NCBI GenBank assembly: GCA_963691655.1
Contig: OY829326.1
Span: 114,425,388-114,489,387 of the forward strand
Direction: 5' to 3'
Source of the DNA: Toxonevra muliebris
Taxonomy: Eukaryota > Arthropoda > Insecta > Diptera > Pallopteridae
Length of the DNA stretch: 64,000 bases
This document shows, one piece after another, positions 34,020-44,990 of this stretch. The notes under the pieces are model-generated. The model was not told the DNA's origin, searched no databases, and saw nothing but the letters and a program-made list of their open reading frames with translations. The position numbers were made by a program, and so were the translations under genes. Numbering within the stretch: position 1 is the stretch's first letter; every line of letters starts with the position of its first letter.

Positions 34020-34302
34020 CAGCAGCAGCAAGTCAGCGCAGCTTCAGTGCTTCAGAGGCGCATGCGCAACGTATTCTTTGAATCCTATAGATATATACAT
34101 GCATATAAACAAACGTGCATACGTCAATTTAAGTTACTGGTTTTAGATAAACTTCTCTTTCTGTTTCTTTTTTTGCTTTTTCTTGTATCTGTTGATTTTT
34201 ATGTGTATCTTTATGCCGGCAAGAATCAGTAACCGGCAAACGACGTTGAAAATGACGACAACAACCAACTTTGCGTTTTTGCAATTTTCGTCTTTTCAAT
34301 GG
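34020..34302 (+). promoter_or_regulatory. Candidate promoter or first exon with an NRF1/Ewg-type palindrome
   Basis: A GC-richer tract starts with GCAGCAGCAGCAAGTCAGCG, then has an initiator-like TTCAGTGC near 34043 and the perfect palindrome GCGCATGCGC at 34058-34067. That palindrome matches the consensus bound by NRF1 and by its Drosophila relative Erect wing, usually near transcription starts. About 235 bp on, TTTTCAATG|GTAAAG near 34300 would make a good splice donor. No transcript start or downstream coding exon can be shown from sequence alone. Confidence 0.35.
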
Positions 34303-35169
34303 TAAAGATGAATTAAAAAACAAACAGAAAAAAAAAACAACGACCCAGGCGAGTATCTTGCGGATTTTTGCTTCAATGGATGCGATGGAATCGTATATGA
34401 TGCTAGTTGTACATGTGTGTATGTGTGTGTTTGTAAGATTGTGAATTGGTTTTGTAGGCCACAGACAGAAGCTTAAATCATTTTTATTGTATTTTTGTCT
34501 TTTTTCTTTTGTTTTAATTTTAATTTCATTTGAATATCGTGGGCGTTTATTTCACTTTTCTTTTACTGTGTTTTTTTCCTGAATACTTGTGATGCTGTTC
34601 TTGTGTACCTCCGTTCGTTCGATTGTCTACCTTTATATTGTTCGATATTTATAAATTTCGTAATATTTATTGAAAAAAAAAAAAAAAAATAAGAATCAAT
34701 GCTTAGAAATTTAAGAAAACCAAAAAGCTTCGGATTTCAAATTTATAAAGGTAGCACACACAACTTTGAATCAACGAATGCCGGCTATTTGGTCTAAGTG
34801 CTTTTTTGAGGATAAAATTCCGTCTAACCCTGAGGGTTTTAGTAGAGATTATCAATTATCAAGATCTGTGGCAATCCAAGTAATTTATCAAGTTTTACTT
34901 TCGATCTGAGTCCGAATTCTTCTATTTGCTCGGATAGGTTTCCGGCATCCTAAGAAAAAACAATGCCTGCACGATCGAGATTCAGTTATGCCTATAACCT
35001 TCAATGGTTACGACGAGGACCTACCTCGTCGAATTAATTTGGAAGATTTATAATAATGCTGTGTTTACTAGCCGATCCTAGGGAGGGGGAGATAGACCAG
35101 CTTCCGGAAGGGAGCAATTAATTGGTTGTATTTAAGTGTTATTCCCATCTTTAACACTCTGATCCTTAA
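34303..35169. other. Unassigned DNA, possibly decayed LINE in its right part
   Basis: A GTGTGTATGTGTGTGTTTG tract lies near 34413-34432 and an A run near 34675-34688. From about 34900 the text may be the decayed upstream part of the LINE RT fragment that follows, but no motif is secure. Confidence 0.4.
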
Positions 35170-35510
35170 TGGAGTTTGCGGAACAGGAAATTCCTTATTC
35201 TAGATAGGAAACTAAGGTGGAAACTAGGAACTTATTCAGGGTTCAGAAGGCAATGGTGGCCTTTTACTTATGTAATAAAGCAGCATGCAAAATATGCAGT
35301 ATGGAACCAAATTTTGTTCCCTGGCTTTATACTGAACTCAATTATATTTATGATTCAGTGGCTTGGTGGACTGCTCTTTAAAAAGAAACCAGTAAAAATT
35401 CAATTTCAACCTTTCGCTGGCCATTTCAAAACTCATTTGGAATACACCTTATTGTCCTCCAAATCTCTTTCTACACAAACAAGTAAGACTGAGAGTACCC
35501 ACAACTGAGT
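35170..35510 (+). pseudogene. LINE reverse transcriptase thumb fragment
   Basis: One frame gives FLILDRKLRWKLGTYSG. A second then gives QKAMVAFYLCNKAACKICSM, EPNFVPWLYTELNYIYDSVA and WWTAL before a stop. These match the LDxKLxWK, KAxxAFYxC and WWTAL blocks that follow the RT active site in RNase H-clade LINEs. A frameshift near 35245 separates the two parts. The active-site motifs and everything 3' of WWTAL are missing or unrecognisable. Confidence 0.75.
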
Positions 35511-37079
35511 TTTGTTGGAGCTGTAAATATGAAGAGAAGTTATCACTCACTTTCTCTGCTCCTGTCCAGTCTTGGATAAATGTAAGAAAAATACCTCTGG
35601 ACTTCTACAACGACCAGTTTGTCTTGGATATGGAGCACCCAAGAGGTATTACGATTTGCTGTCTCTTGGCTTAAGTGTATCCTGATTAACAACAACCAGA
35701 CCGAACCAAAATTTATATTTTTGTACCCGTCGCCGTTCGCAGTAATTGGGATTGTGTAACTCGACTCGAAAATTTCACGCAAGGAGTTTTACCTAAAAAC
35801 GTATAAGAAGAAAAGCGAAGAAAAGCGTTCAAGAATTGAATACGATCGATCTGCCACAGCGTCAAATTTTCGATGAGTCCGCCTTAGGAAAACTTGAGGA
35901 AGATCCCTTTTTTTTACCGAAAAATTGTGTTTAGCTACGAAACTCATTTCTAATTGAATGTGTTTCGGCACAGGGCCCTCCTCACAACACAAAATAAAAC
36001 ACTCAGCGTTTTAGTGGAAAAACCGATGCAGGAAAAAAACACTTTTATTGTTCCTCTTTCACTTCTGATCTGTCCAACGTCTACAATAATAATTCAATTC
36101 AAAAATGACAACTAGACTCCCCAGCCGGGGAGTCAACCTTTCAAAATCAACATATTAGCGCAGAGTCGCATTTTATGCACATCGAGCGTATTGCGCTTGC
36201 AATACGATACAAAATGGGTATGTGAATAAGCAAAATTGTCACATTTGGTTTGGTGCGGTTTATGGGCCAGCAGAATCATCGGTTCGTATTTCTTTAAAGA
36301 TGACAATGGCCACAATGTTACCAGCAATAGCGTCCGCTATCGTTCGATGATTTCGAATACTTAAAAATGTTTCAATATCCACTTACTTTTAATGGCAACC
36401 CTGATTAAATATTATAATACAATCACGAATATTTTGTGTATGTAAATTAGGTATTTTTTAAAATTTAATTTATAAACTATACACGAAAAACTGTCTATTC
36501 TGTGCGCCAGGGGAAAAATGCAAATCCCGTATATTTTTTTAATTTTGGTAGTATTTCCTGGAATTAGATAAAATAAAATGGCAACACTATTTCTCACATA
36601 GTTTCTATTAAATTCAGTTTGAAGTATTTATTTTCTGAATAGGAGATCTCACGCCCACTTTCGGAATATTGGACACATTTGGCTATATGAAATACTTAAT
36701 GAACCTAAGTCCTTATACTAAATTTTAATCTTTTCTGAAACTGTAATGTCTTAAGATATGCGTTGTACCACGTCTACTGAATAACCATGCAGACTATGAA
36801 TACCTTTCCAGATTTCCTACTTCAAATAATTGCTATTACAATTTTTTACATACTTAGACTTAGAGTTTTCAAAAATAGAAGGAATTTACTTTTAAAATTT
36901 AGGGTTCTGCAATTCCCGCTATTTTTAAAATAGCAAGTTGAAAACTTACTTAAGATTCATAAGTTAAATAAATAAAAATTGCACAATGGCAATCATTGGT
37001 CTGAACGTTTCCCATAACAAAAAAACTCAAGAGTAATTCCCTGAAAGCACTCTACTCTCACCAAAAATCTACTGCTCAA
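35511..37079. other. Unassigned DNA with two perfect hairpins
   Basis: Two short perfect hairpins lie close together: GACTCCCC-AGCC-GGGGAGTC at 36115-36134 and GTATTGC-GCTT-GCAATAC at 36188-36205. On the minus strand an AATAAAAGTG poly(A)-like signal follows near 36040, then GAGTGTTTTATTTTGTG. The arrangement is reminiscent of an LTR or a small transcribed element, but no duplicate copy or primer-binding site was confirmed. CTCACGCCCACTTTCGG is near 36648. Confidence 0.35.
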
Positions 37080-37720
37080 ATACTCAAATTTAAAATAAAC
37101 TCACACAAAAACACTCCACTCTCATCCCATAAAAAGTACGTATTTCACAAAAGTGCAAAATAGAATTTCACAACTCAGCGAGCATGACATCAATACTGAG
37201 CAAAGAGCACATAAAACACACCCAATTTAAAGACTCTTTGGTAAGAGTATAATACGAATAAGTACGATAGAGGGAGAGAAAACAAAAAACTGAGAGGGAG
37301 CTTTTTTCGCGCAAGCACGAGGTGTACACAAAAACAAAACACGTATACAAAACAAATCAAGCACAGAAAAAGAGACGACAGCTAAGAAAAAATAAAAAGT
37401 AAACAAAAGCAAAGAAAAGCAGCAAATGCAAACAAAAATAATGAAAATGAAAACGGCGACTCTCAGCATATACTACGATACAACCACAGCAACAACAACA
37501 AAACGAGAGCAATATGCCGGCGCGGTCGCCGCAATTTGGCGCCAAGTGGAAGTGGAAACAAATGCTTTAACAACGACAGCGCAGCAATGCAAATTTCGCG
37601 GTGACGAGGAGGGAGAATGCTTTCAATTTGTTATGTGTTGTGGAAGGGCAAGGAAGAAAAGCTGTGAAAAGGAAAAGGACATGGTGGGACAAGGTCTATG
37701 TTGTACGAATGGTAATAGTA
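37080..37720 (+). promoter_or_regulatory. Candidate promoter and 5' leader region
   Basis: This tract contains GAGGGAGAGAAAAC and GAGAGGGAGC (GAGA-factor-like motifs) near 37270-37300, many AAC/CAACA repeats, and a locally GC-rich patch GCCGGCGCGGTCGCCGC at about 37517-37533. That mix is usual for dipteran promoters and first exons. An open frame of 130 codons from 37426 crosses it, but it changes from a Thr/Gln-rich to a Lys/Glu-rich and then hydrophobic composition, with no domain, so I do not call it as protein. Confidence 0.3.
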
Positions 37721-39729
37721 GTAGTAAAATAGTAGTAAATTTTTTTTTCTTGGTTCTACGATGTGTTAAAAGAAAAACAAAAAAACAAAAATTTTTGCAA
37801 GAGAGAGAGAGAGAGTGAGCGAGCGATGTGTAACGGTTTTCAAATGTCATTCGAGGACTTGATGTGGACGATGAGTAGGAGAATTCGTTTTTTTCTACTT
37901 AAATTCATATGTAGGAAGGGGGGAAGGTTCAGTGGAGCGAAGACTCGGGCACATTTCACAAGTTGTTGAAAATGCATTCTATACTTTTTAAGGAGGAGGT
38001 GCATATTTATGAAATTATTTCAAGATTTTAATGCAGATAAAACAAAATTTTTTAATGATTTTCGAGAAAAAATTTTTATTGGACCTTGTATATATTTCAT
38101 GAAAAATTAAGAAATATTTCCATATTTATGGTTTATTGTAAATATCACGGGTCATGAGTTCAAATGTAGCAATTTTTGCTACAAAAATTTGCTGAATTAT
38201 TTAATTCTGAAATTACAATTCCCTTTTCACATATCCAAGATATAAACGTTTTGAAATTTAACGTATAAATTTGAGTGCAAAATTTTTTTATTGTATATTC
38301 TTATTTAAATTGCCTGTAGCGCGCCTCCACCACTTGTCGAACGACAGACAGGAAGTCTTAAATATTTTTTGCTTATGCAGAAAAAAAAAACTATCACACA
38401 TTTGTACATACTTTGTATGTATTTATGATTACATTTTTAAGAAAACCAAAACATAAACAACCAATTCTTTTTTTATTAAGCCTTGACGACAAACGGGCGG
38501 ACCTAAGCCGAGCTCATGTCTCATACACGCAAGAAGTTATTTAAAAATTCAGTTCACTTGCTTCATCGTAAAATGCGATAGCATCAACACACAACCACAC
38601 AGCGGCTATAAAAACAAAGAAACAAATGTGTCACTGACGAATCCGAACCCTCATAAAAAATCTCATATTTACATATGTATGTATGTGCATTATCCGATGA
38701 TTAAGAACTTCCCAAATCAAAGATTATCGAAATGTGTTTCAGGCTGACCTTGTGGTGGAAAATTTTCCTTCTTACTTGATTTTCAAATTTATGTACTTAA
38801 TCTTTAACTCTAGTTAGGTGGTGACATTTTTTTATTATGTATTAGGATGTGCAAGAATGTATTACATTGAATAGTTGTATTTGTTTTTATTTTTCGCTGA
38901 AGTTGCAAATTTGTCGCAGTATTTTTTGAAAACTATACATAATTTGCGTTTGTTTTGACCATCTTGGCCGGCAATCACCAAAATTCCTTAGTTATTTATG
39001 AAGAAAGGCTTAGGTTTAGGTACCTACCTAAAATCCTCTAATTGGATGCGCTAGTATTGCTAATAATATTCGCTTGAAAGAAATTGTGGAATTTATAAAA
39101 TCGATGCTTTCAAGCATTAGAATATCCAAGGAAGTATTTTGGGGATAAAAATTCCATCCTCCCATTATCAAAATTTTCAAATTTCTTCTTGAAAAAACGA
39201 AAAGCTCTAAACATTCCTCTCTCACTCTCTGCAATCTAGGGATCAAGGACACCATGGTTGCGTGCTAACAAAATAGCTGACGAATTGTCAAATCGCAATT
39301 CTGCGGTAAATTCGGAACCAGAACTCAATCATTGTTGTTAGTTTAGCAGTAAATATGCAATTTAACAACGACTCTATGAGTAACGCTTATTAAGAAAAAT
39401 AGTCCAGCGTCAATTCCTGGAACACTATGAAGTATTCATTCTTATCCACTACCTGAGCTTCTTAGGTTCTTTTAAGTAACTATGACGTTTGGAAATGGAA
39501 AATTCACCTTCCCTTTTTCATTTTTTAAATATTTTCACAATCTCCCATATTTTATTTTTTCTCTATCTGAATTGCAATAGAAAACCAATTGCTTTCCTGT
39601 TTTACCTACATAATATAATCCTTTCGGGACTGTTAAGAAACTAGAATTCGGCTTCATATTCCCTGACTCCCAATTTTTGTTGTAATTTTTCAGCAACACA
39701 GCAATTTTGCTCTTCTGAAGGCTTGAACT
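37721..39729. other. Unassigned AT-rich DNA
   Basis: It includes a GA-rich tract GAGAGAGAGAGAG at 37801-37813 and, near 38300, TGTAGCGCGCCTCCACCACTT in an otherwise AT-rich setting. Near 38480, GACAAACGGGCGGACC looks like part of a degenerate repeat. No coding exon is supported. Confidence 0.4.
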
Positions 39730-39735
39730 TTTATA

Positions 39736-39975
39736 GGTCACCGATGACCCTGTGACCCTTAATTGGATTTTTTAACGAACTTTTTCAGTACGTTACATTT
39801 TTAAAGATAAACAAAGTTTTTTAGTATTAGTTCTTCACTTAACAATTTCTTCGTCGTAAGAAAACTAGCAGGGATTGAACAGAACTGAGTTCAGACTCGC
39901 AATCACTGATTCCCATTACGCTGTAAAATGTTTTTAAAAAGTTTTCATTGAAGTTCTTGGGGTCACCGGTGACTC
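39736..39975. repeat. Possible short element with GGTCACCGRTGAC ends
   Basis: GGTCACCGATGACC at about 39737-39750 and GGTCACCGGTGACT at about 39961-39974 are each near-palindromic and lie about 225 bp apart, preceded and followed respectively by TTTATA-type sequence in inverted order. They could be the termini of a small MITE. The target duplication is not clear. Confidence 0.4.
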
Positions 39976-40124
39976 ATATAAAAACTTAAATTTCTAATGA
40001 TTTAATCCTTTCACGCCTGAATATAAAAACTTTATGCACAAAATTGAAAAGCAATCTGAATTTTTTTTTTTTTTTTACAGAACAAAAAATTAAAAAAAAA
40101 TTTGTTATGTAAATTTGTTTACAC

Positions 40125-40808
40125 TAATGATGGGCAAAACAGTGATTTTTCAATAACGGTGACAGAAGTGATAGTGATTTTTGAGTTACTGTGTTCTGAG
40201 AGGAAAAGTGGTATAACTTCTACGTTCCGAAAAAAGTGGAATAATTTTACTTAAGAGCAAAAGCAAAACGAAATATGTTCAGAGCAAAAGTGAAACGAAA
40301 TATGTTCCGAGCGAAAACGGAATAAAAAACTTTGCTGTTCTTGCTCTGAAAGAATTGTTATACCATTTTTGCTCTTACTTTTAAGGCGTTTCATTTTCAC
40401 TCTAAACCGTATTACTTATGCCATTCTTGCACTGACACTCTAAATTATTTCACTTTTGCTCTTATATAAATTTTAGCCCGCTTTTCCTCTCAGCCTGTTA
40501 ATTATGACTATGGCTCTTACATCAGCGCGTTGTAGTTTTTTTTATATACCTGCCGTTGCCAAGATTAAATCAGGGTCAATTTGGCTTTTAAGTATAATTC
40601 TTATATTTTTATTCAAATTGTCTCTTTCTCACCCATTAAAGCTACTAAAGCGAATATGAACAAGAACGGAATAAAAATAGTAATTGCCAACTTAAAAAAA
40701 ACTGCAATCAGTGGGAGCCGTTTTTGGAACTCGTTAGTTATAGTAGTGATCAGGGATTTCCCGTTCACAGTGACTAAATCACCGATAACGAAATAACATC
40801 AATCACTA
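40125..40808. mobile_element. hAT MITE, 684 bp, with 8-bp target duplication
   Basis: A perfect 8-bp duplication GTTTACAC flanks it (40117-40124 and 40809-40816). The ends read TAATGATGGGCAAAAC and, reverse-complemented, TAGTGATTGATGTTATT, matching hAT terminal style (ARTGATG). Subterminal CGGTGA and CAGTGATTT motifs occur on both sides. Inside, 40196-40493 is itself bounded by an inverted repeat CTGAGAGGAAAAGYGG and holds several GAGCAAAAG-type repeats in both orientations. No transposase is encoded. Confidence 0.85.
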
Positions 40809-40816
40809 GTTTACAC

Positions 40817-41884
40817 ACACAAATGAAAATAGTTAAAAAATTTAAACTTTAAATTAAATAGCAAAGTATATTAAATGAAAGTGTAGTTAATACAAAAAAA
40901 CAAAAACAAATTAAAATGCCAAGTACAAAATATACGCCCACACAATTTTCCAGAATGAAATAAGCTTTTAAAAATTAATTATTATTTTTAAATTATTAAA
41001 TTTAAAAACGACTTAATATTTATTTGAATGATTTCATTTAAAATTAAATTTATTGTTTACAAACAATTTAACATGACATTGGCATCTGCCATCGTGGAAT
41101 AGGAAAATCTTTTAGGTATAGAATTGGATCTGTCTGGTGCGCCAGTGTCACCTAATTTTCAAATTTGTAATTATGAATGTTCTACAATTAATGAAAAATA
41201 CACACGCCATAAATTAATAAAAATATTTAAATAAATAAATACATATAATTTGTATTGTATGTAGAAAATTCATAAATAAAACTATGAGTTTTTGGCGTGA
41301 TTCAGAGCAAAACAATTTTAATTTATTTACTGCTGCTGCGTTTTATTTCAAATGTTTGTTTGTATTTTGGCTAATTTTCTATACAACAAAAAAGCTTTGT
41401 TTTTGTTGTTTTTTTTTTATAGTAATTATGATTCACACCTTTGCTCAATTGTAAGTATTTAATCAAAATCACACACTCACCGGCAATTGCCTTCATACTC
41501 AGGTGAGTGAAAATGTTCATGCAAATTAATTTATCTTATTTTAGATATACGAGAATTTCCCAGTTTCATTTATTTTTGTGATATAAAATAAAAATATTCT
41601 GAAAAAATCTACGCGATGACTCAATTTACTTTCGGATTAAATGGGTTAAAAATATAAGGAAATATTTCTCTGGGACAAAGGTTTACTTCAATATAACTTG
41701 TTATAATATTTCAAACACTAAAGCCAGGTACTTATTTATCAGTTTAACGTGCTTCCAGGGTAATATTTGAATTTTTTGGGTGTATCCACATAATCTTCTT
41801 CTTTCTCTTTTTATTTTATTATAGGCTCTGCCTGCTTTTCTGTACACAAATTTTAGATACATTTATACAATTTAATTCTTTAAA
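40817..41884. other. Unassigned very AT-rich DNA
   Basis: No gene or element was recognised between the hAT MITE and the mariner. It consists of A/T runs and short repeats only. Confidence 0.5.
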
Positions 41885-41886
41885 TA

Positions 41887-43104
41887 TTGGGAGTATGAAT
41901 GTATAAACTCGTATTTTTTCGTAATTTGGACATTTATTGTGAAAAAGTGATTATAAATTTATTCTTTAAAGTAGCCACAACCTTTTCCCATCTTTCTGGT
42001 AGCATACGGAGTCCGCGTCGAAAGAACTCCTCATCTTTTGAGGCTATCCACGAATCGACCCATTTTTTGAGTTCTTCGAAAGAACGGAAGTGCTGTTCAG
42101 CCAGGCCATGTGTCATCGATCGGAACAAGTGGTAATCAGAAGGAGCAATGTCTGGAGAATACGACGGGTGGGGTAGCACTTCCCATTTCAGCGTTTCCAA
42201 GTATGTTTTTACTTGTCTTGCAACATGCCGCCGAGCATTGTCGTGCTGAAGAATAACTTCGTCGTGTCTATTCTCATATTCTGGCCTCTTATCATTTAAT
42301 GCTCGGCTCAAACGCATCAATTATAGTCGGTAGCGGTCGCCATTGATCGTTTCATTCGTTTTCAACAGCTCATAATAAACGATACCTTTCATATCCCACC
42401 AAATACACAGCATGAGCCTGGATCCATGGATGTTCGGCTTTGCCGTTGATGTTGATGCATGTCCGGGCGGTCCCAATGATCTTTTACGCTTTGGGTTATT
42501 GTAACGTATCCACTTTTCATCGCCAGCCATAATACGATGCAGAAAACCTTTTCTTTTCTGTCGTTCAGTCAGCAGTTGACATGTGAAAAATCGTCGTTCG
42601 ACGTCTCTTGGCTTCAATTCGTACGCCACCCAATTTCCTTGTTTTTGAATCATTCCCAATGCTTTTAATCGTTTAGAAATAGTTGATTGATCAACTCCTA
42701 AAGATTCTGCAAGTTCTTGTTGCGTTTGACATGAATCTTCTTCGAGTAATGCCTTCAATTCTTCATCTTTGAACTTTTTCGGGGCGCCTGAACGTTCCCT
42801 GTCTTCAACATCAAAATCACCACTTTTGAAACGGGCATACCACACCTGACACATTCTAACGTCTATAGCACAGTCAGGATAAGCTTCAGTGAGTAAACGA
42901 TGTGCTTCAGTTGCGTTTTTCTTTGAATGGAAGAAGCAAATTAAAACTTCCCGCAAAAGTTTTTTTTTTGGCACGAAATTCGACATTTTCAGCTATAGTA
43001 AAACACTTTTGTAAAATTATGAAAATTATTTGACAGATCAATTCTTATAGTCTTTTTGGCGCTCTTCGAGATAGAATAGCTGTCAATGTCAAAAAAATGG
43101 CGCT
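41887..43104 (-). mobile_element. mauritiana-like mariner, copy 1, one end lost
   Basis: The left terminus TTGGGAGTATGAATGTATAA follows TA at 41885-41886 and is identical to the terminus of copy 2 (49687-50952). The two copies run in parallel to ATGGCGC at about 43104, where copy 1 stops matching, so its right terminal repeat (the 5' side of the gene) is missing. An 11-bp deletion near 41972 relative to copy 2 shifts the transposase C-terminus. With one end missing it should be immobile. Confidence 0.9.
41934..42986 (-). pseudogene. mauritiana-like mariner transposase, copy 1
   Basis: Minus strand from 42986 (MSNFVPKKKLLREVLICFFH). Residues 1-110 carry paired helix-turn-helix units (ATEAHRLLTEAYPDC and GVDQSTISKRLKALG). 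The DD34D triad is visible in IMAGDEKWIRYNNPKRKRS, ILQHDNARRHVARQVKTYLE and SPDIAPSDYHLFRSM, and WVAYELKPRDVERR matches the mariner WVPHEL box. A TAA at 42321-42323 replaces the Gln codon seen in copy 2 (RYRLQLMRL), splitting the frame after residue 221. The last residues are altered by the 11-bp deletion (VATLKNKF instead of VANDGQYFKE). Otherwise it is nearly complete. Confidence 0.93.
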
Positions 43105-43163
43105 CCAAATACATAAATATCTGTACATTTATATACAAAATTTATATAAAAGACATGTTCTCG

Positions 43164-44990
43164 TTACGTATTGTTTTCTGTTGATGTCGATACCCAGCTT
43201 TCAGCCCATCTTTTCGGTGGTCTTCCTGGTCGTCGTCTTCCTGCTGGTATCCCATCCCGGGCAATTTTTATAAGGCGTTTGCATGTGGCTCGCGTCACAT
43301 GCTCATTCCATGCTCGTCTTCTGGATCTTATAAATCTTACAATGTCGGTGACACCTGTTTGAGATGTAATGTCGTTGTTTCTTACGTGATCAAGTCTATT
43401 TATACCGGTTATTGACCTTAGTGCATGCATTTCTGTAGACCGTAGGAGTTGTTTTGTTCAAGCTTGTTTTGCTCTAGCTTCTGCACCGTACGTGAGGATC
43501 GGCTTTACTATGGCTTTATTTTCAACGCTCATATATTTGTTTTTCCAAACATCATTCCGCAAGCATCCTGATATTCGCGCCGTTTGCACATCTTGCTCTC
43601 ACCTCAGCTATTATACTCCGACCACTGTATACATCTATGCCCAGATCAGCGATGCCAACTTGCGGGGAATTCCCCGATTTGTGGGGAACTTTACTCGGTG
43701 TGGGGCATCGGGGAATGAGCTGTCTTTTGCGGGGAATTTGAAGTCGTTGAGCTTTTAGTAATTTAAGTCTGTAGAATAGTTTTTGTCAAATTTTATGTAC
43801 TGTAAAACATTTAACTTATGAAATATTTCATATTTTGGGTGTTAAAATCTTCATCAGCAGGTCTTACAAATTATAGGTTTGGAGAAATCGATTTTTTAAA
43901 AAGTGTGCTATTTGAAAGTATTATATTTCGAAAGTATTTTGTAAAAATTGATGAAGATGAAGTTAATTTTTTTTATGTTAAAAACCGATAGTCAAAACTT
44001 TGAACCCGTTTTTCTCAAAACAAAGTTTTTGCCATTTTTTATTTGAGTCAAAAGAAAACCCATGTCTTCTTCTTTGATAACTTTGATGTCCAAAAGTGGG
44101 CTGAACATATAAGCGTTAAGAATTCCGGAATTACGTTTCTATTAATCTACCAGTCTCATAAAAATTTGTTAAGTTTTGACCGAGAAAGTTCAGGTTCGAC
44201 TTAAAATAACACTCACTGAGGTCAATTTCGTTTTTGCAAAATGTTTATATGGAAAGTGCGTATAGCGCTGTAATAATACAAAATTATACCAATGCGGGGA
44301 ATTCGATCAAAAATCGGGGAATTTCTTTAAGGTTATCGGGGAGAGAGAAAAAATGAGTTAGCATCCCTGGCCCAGATACTTAAATTGCATTACTTGCTCT
44401 ATCATGCACCTATCAATCTCTAACTTGCACCTAATTGGCTCTTTTGATACTACTAACGATTTAGTTTTTTCAGTTGACACTTCCATGTTGAATTTTCTGC
44501 CAGTTGTAACAAAGCGATGTAAGAGTCTTTGAAGATTATCCTCACAGTCTGCTATCAGAACAGTTTCGATTATTTATTGTGTAACCTCGAAGCTGACTAA
44601 CTTCTACAATGATTTCATCCATGATGAGATTGAATAGTTGTGGGCTTAATGAGTCCCCTTGCCGTATTCCGGTAGCGCAGTCATACTTTTAGTATATTTG
44701 CCATTTACCATTACTTTCGTTGTGCACGTAGTATTAAGATCACGGATAACCTGTAGTATATGTGGTGGCGTTTTTCTTGCTTTTAGTATCTCCAGCACAT
44801 CGTCAAGCCTGACTCGATCAAAAGCTTCGTCTTTTTTGCCTTTTTTTAAAAATTGGAATATTTAAGCTTGCTTTCCATTCATCTGGTATTTTTTAATTTT
44901 TCAAAATTATGTTGAAAAGTTGTTTGTGTAAGCTCTTTGTGAAGGAGCTCACCGCCATATTTAAGCATTTCATTCGCAATACCATCAAGA
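43164..44990 (-). pseudogene. LINE reverse transcriptase pseudogene, split by insertion
   Basis: Minus-strand blocks in order: LDGIANEMLKYGGELLHKEL near 44985-44930, FKKGKK with shifts, TGIRQGDSLSPQLFNLIMDE near 44660, and TVLIADCEDNLQRLLHRF near 44555 in another frame. The YADD box that should precede TVLIAD is not visible and seems deleted. Next come NMEVSTEKTKSLVVSKEPIR and VMQFKYLG at the MITE junction, resuming as GIDVYSG near 43635, then SGCLRNDVWKNKYM. The last 88 codons (MHALRSITGINRLDHVRNND, then RRRAWNEHVTRATCKRLIKI) are open to a stop at 43164. Confidence 0.82.
43647..44369. mobile_element. hAT MITE, 723 bp, inside the LINE
   Basis: The perfect 8-bp duplication GCCCAGAT lies at 43639-43646 and 44370-44377. 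Termini read CAGCGATGCCAACTTGCGGG and, reverse-complemented, CAGGGATGCTAACTCA. Subterminal GGGGAATT or CGGGGAAT repeats occur three or more times near the left end and three times near the right. No transposase is present. Removing it and one copy of the duplication restores the LINE sequence across QFKYLG. Confidence 0.92.

Larger units (their letters stand above)
43160..44990 (-). mobile_element. LINE (ARR.W..H / PGRP class), interrupted by a hAT MITE
   Basis: On the minus strand this is a 5'-truncated non-LTR element of a different family from the RNase H LINEs. It lacks RNase H and ends in a basic C-terminus rich in RRRPGRPPKRW. The hAT MITE at 43647-44369 splits the coding region exactly inside the codons for QFKYLG. 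The mariner copy 1 ends about 60 bp past its stop codon, probably inside its 3' UTR. The clade (RTE-like or another) is not settled. Confidence 0.8.

Noticed and set aside
35543..35992. Two minus-strand open frames near 35.5-36.0 kb
   Set aside because: Neither shows a recognisable domain, and the region adjoins a decayed LINE fragment. They could belong to an LTR element, but no LTR pair or primer-binding site was confirmed.
37426..37818. 130-codon open frame as a gene
   Set aside because: Composition changes abruptly along it, it ends in a GAGAGA repeat, and no domain is visible; it is treated as possible 5' leader sequence.
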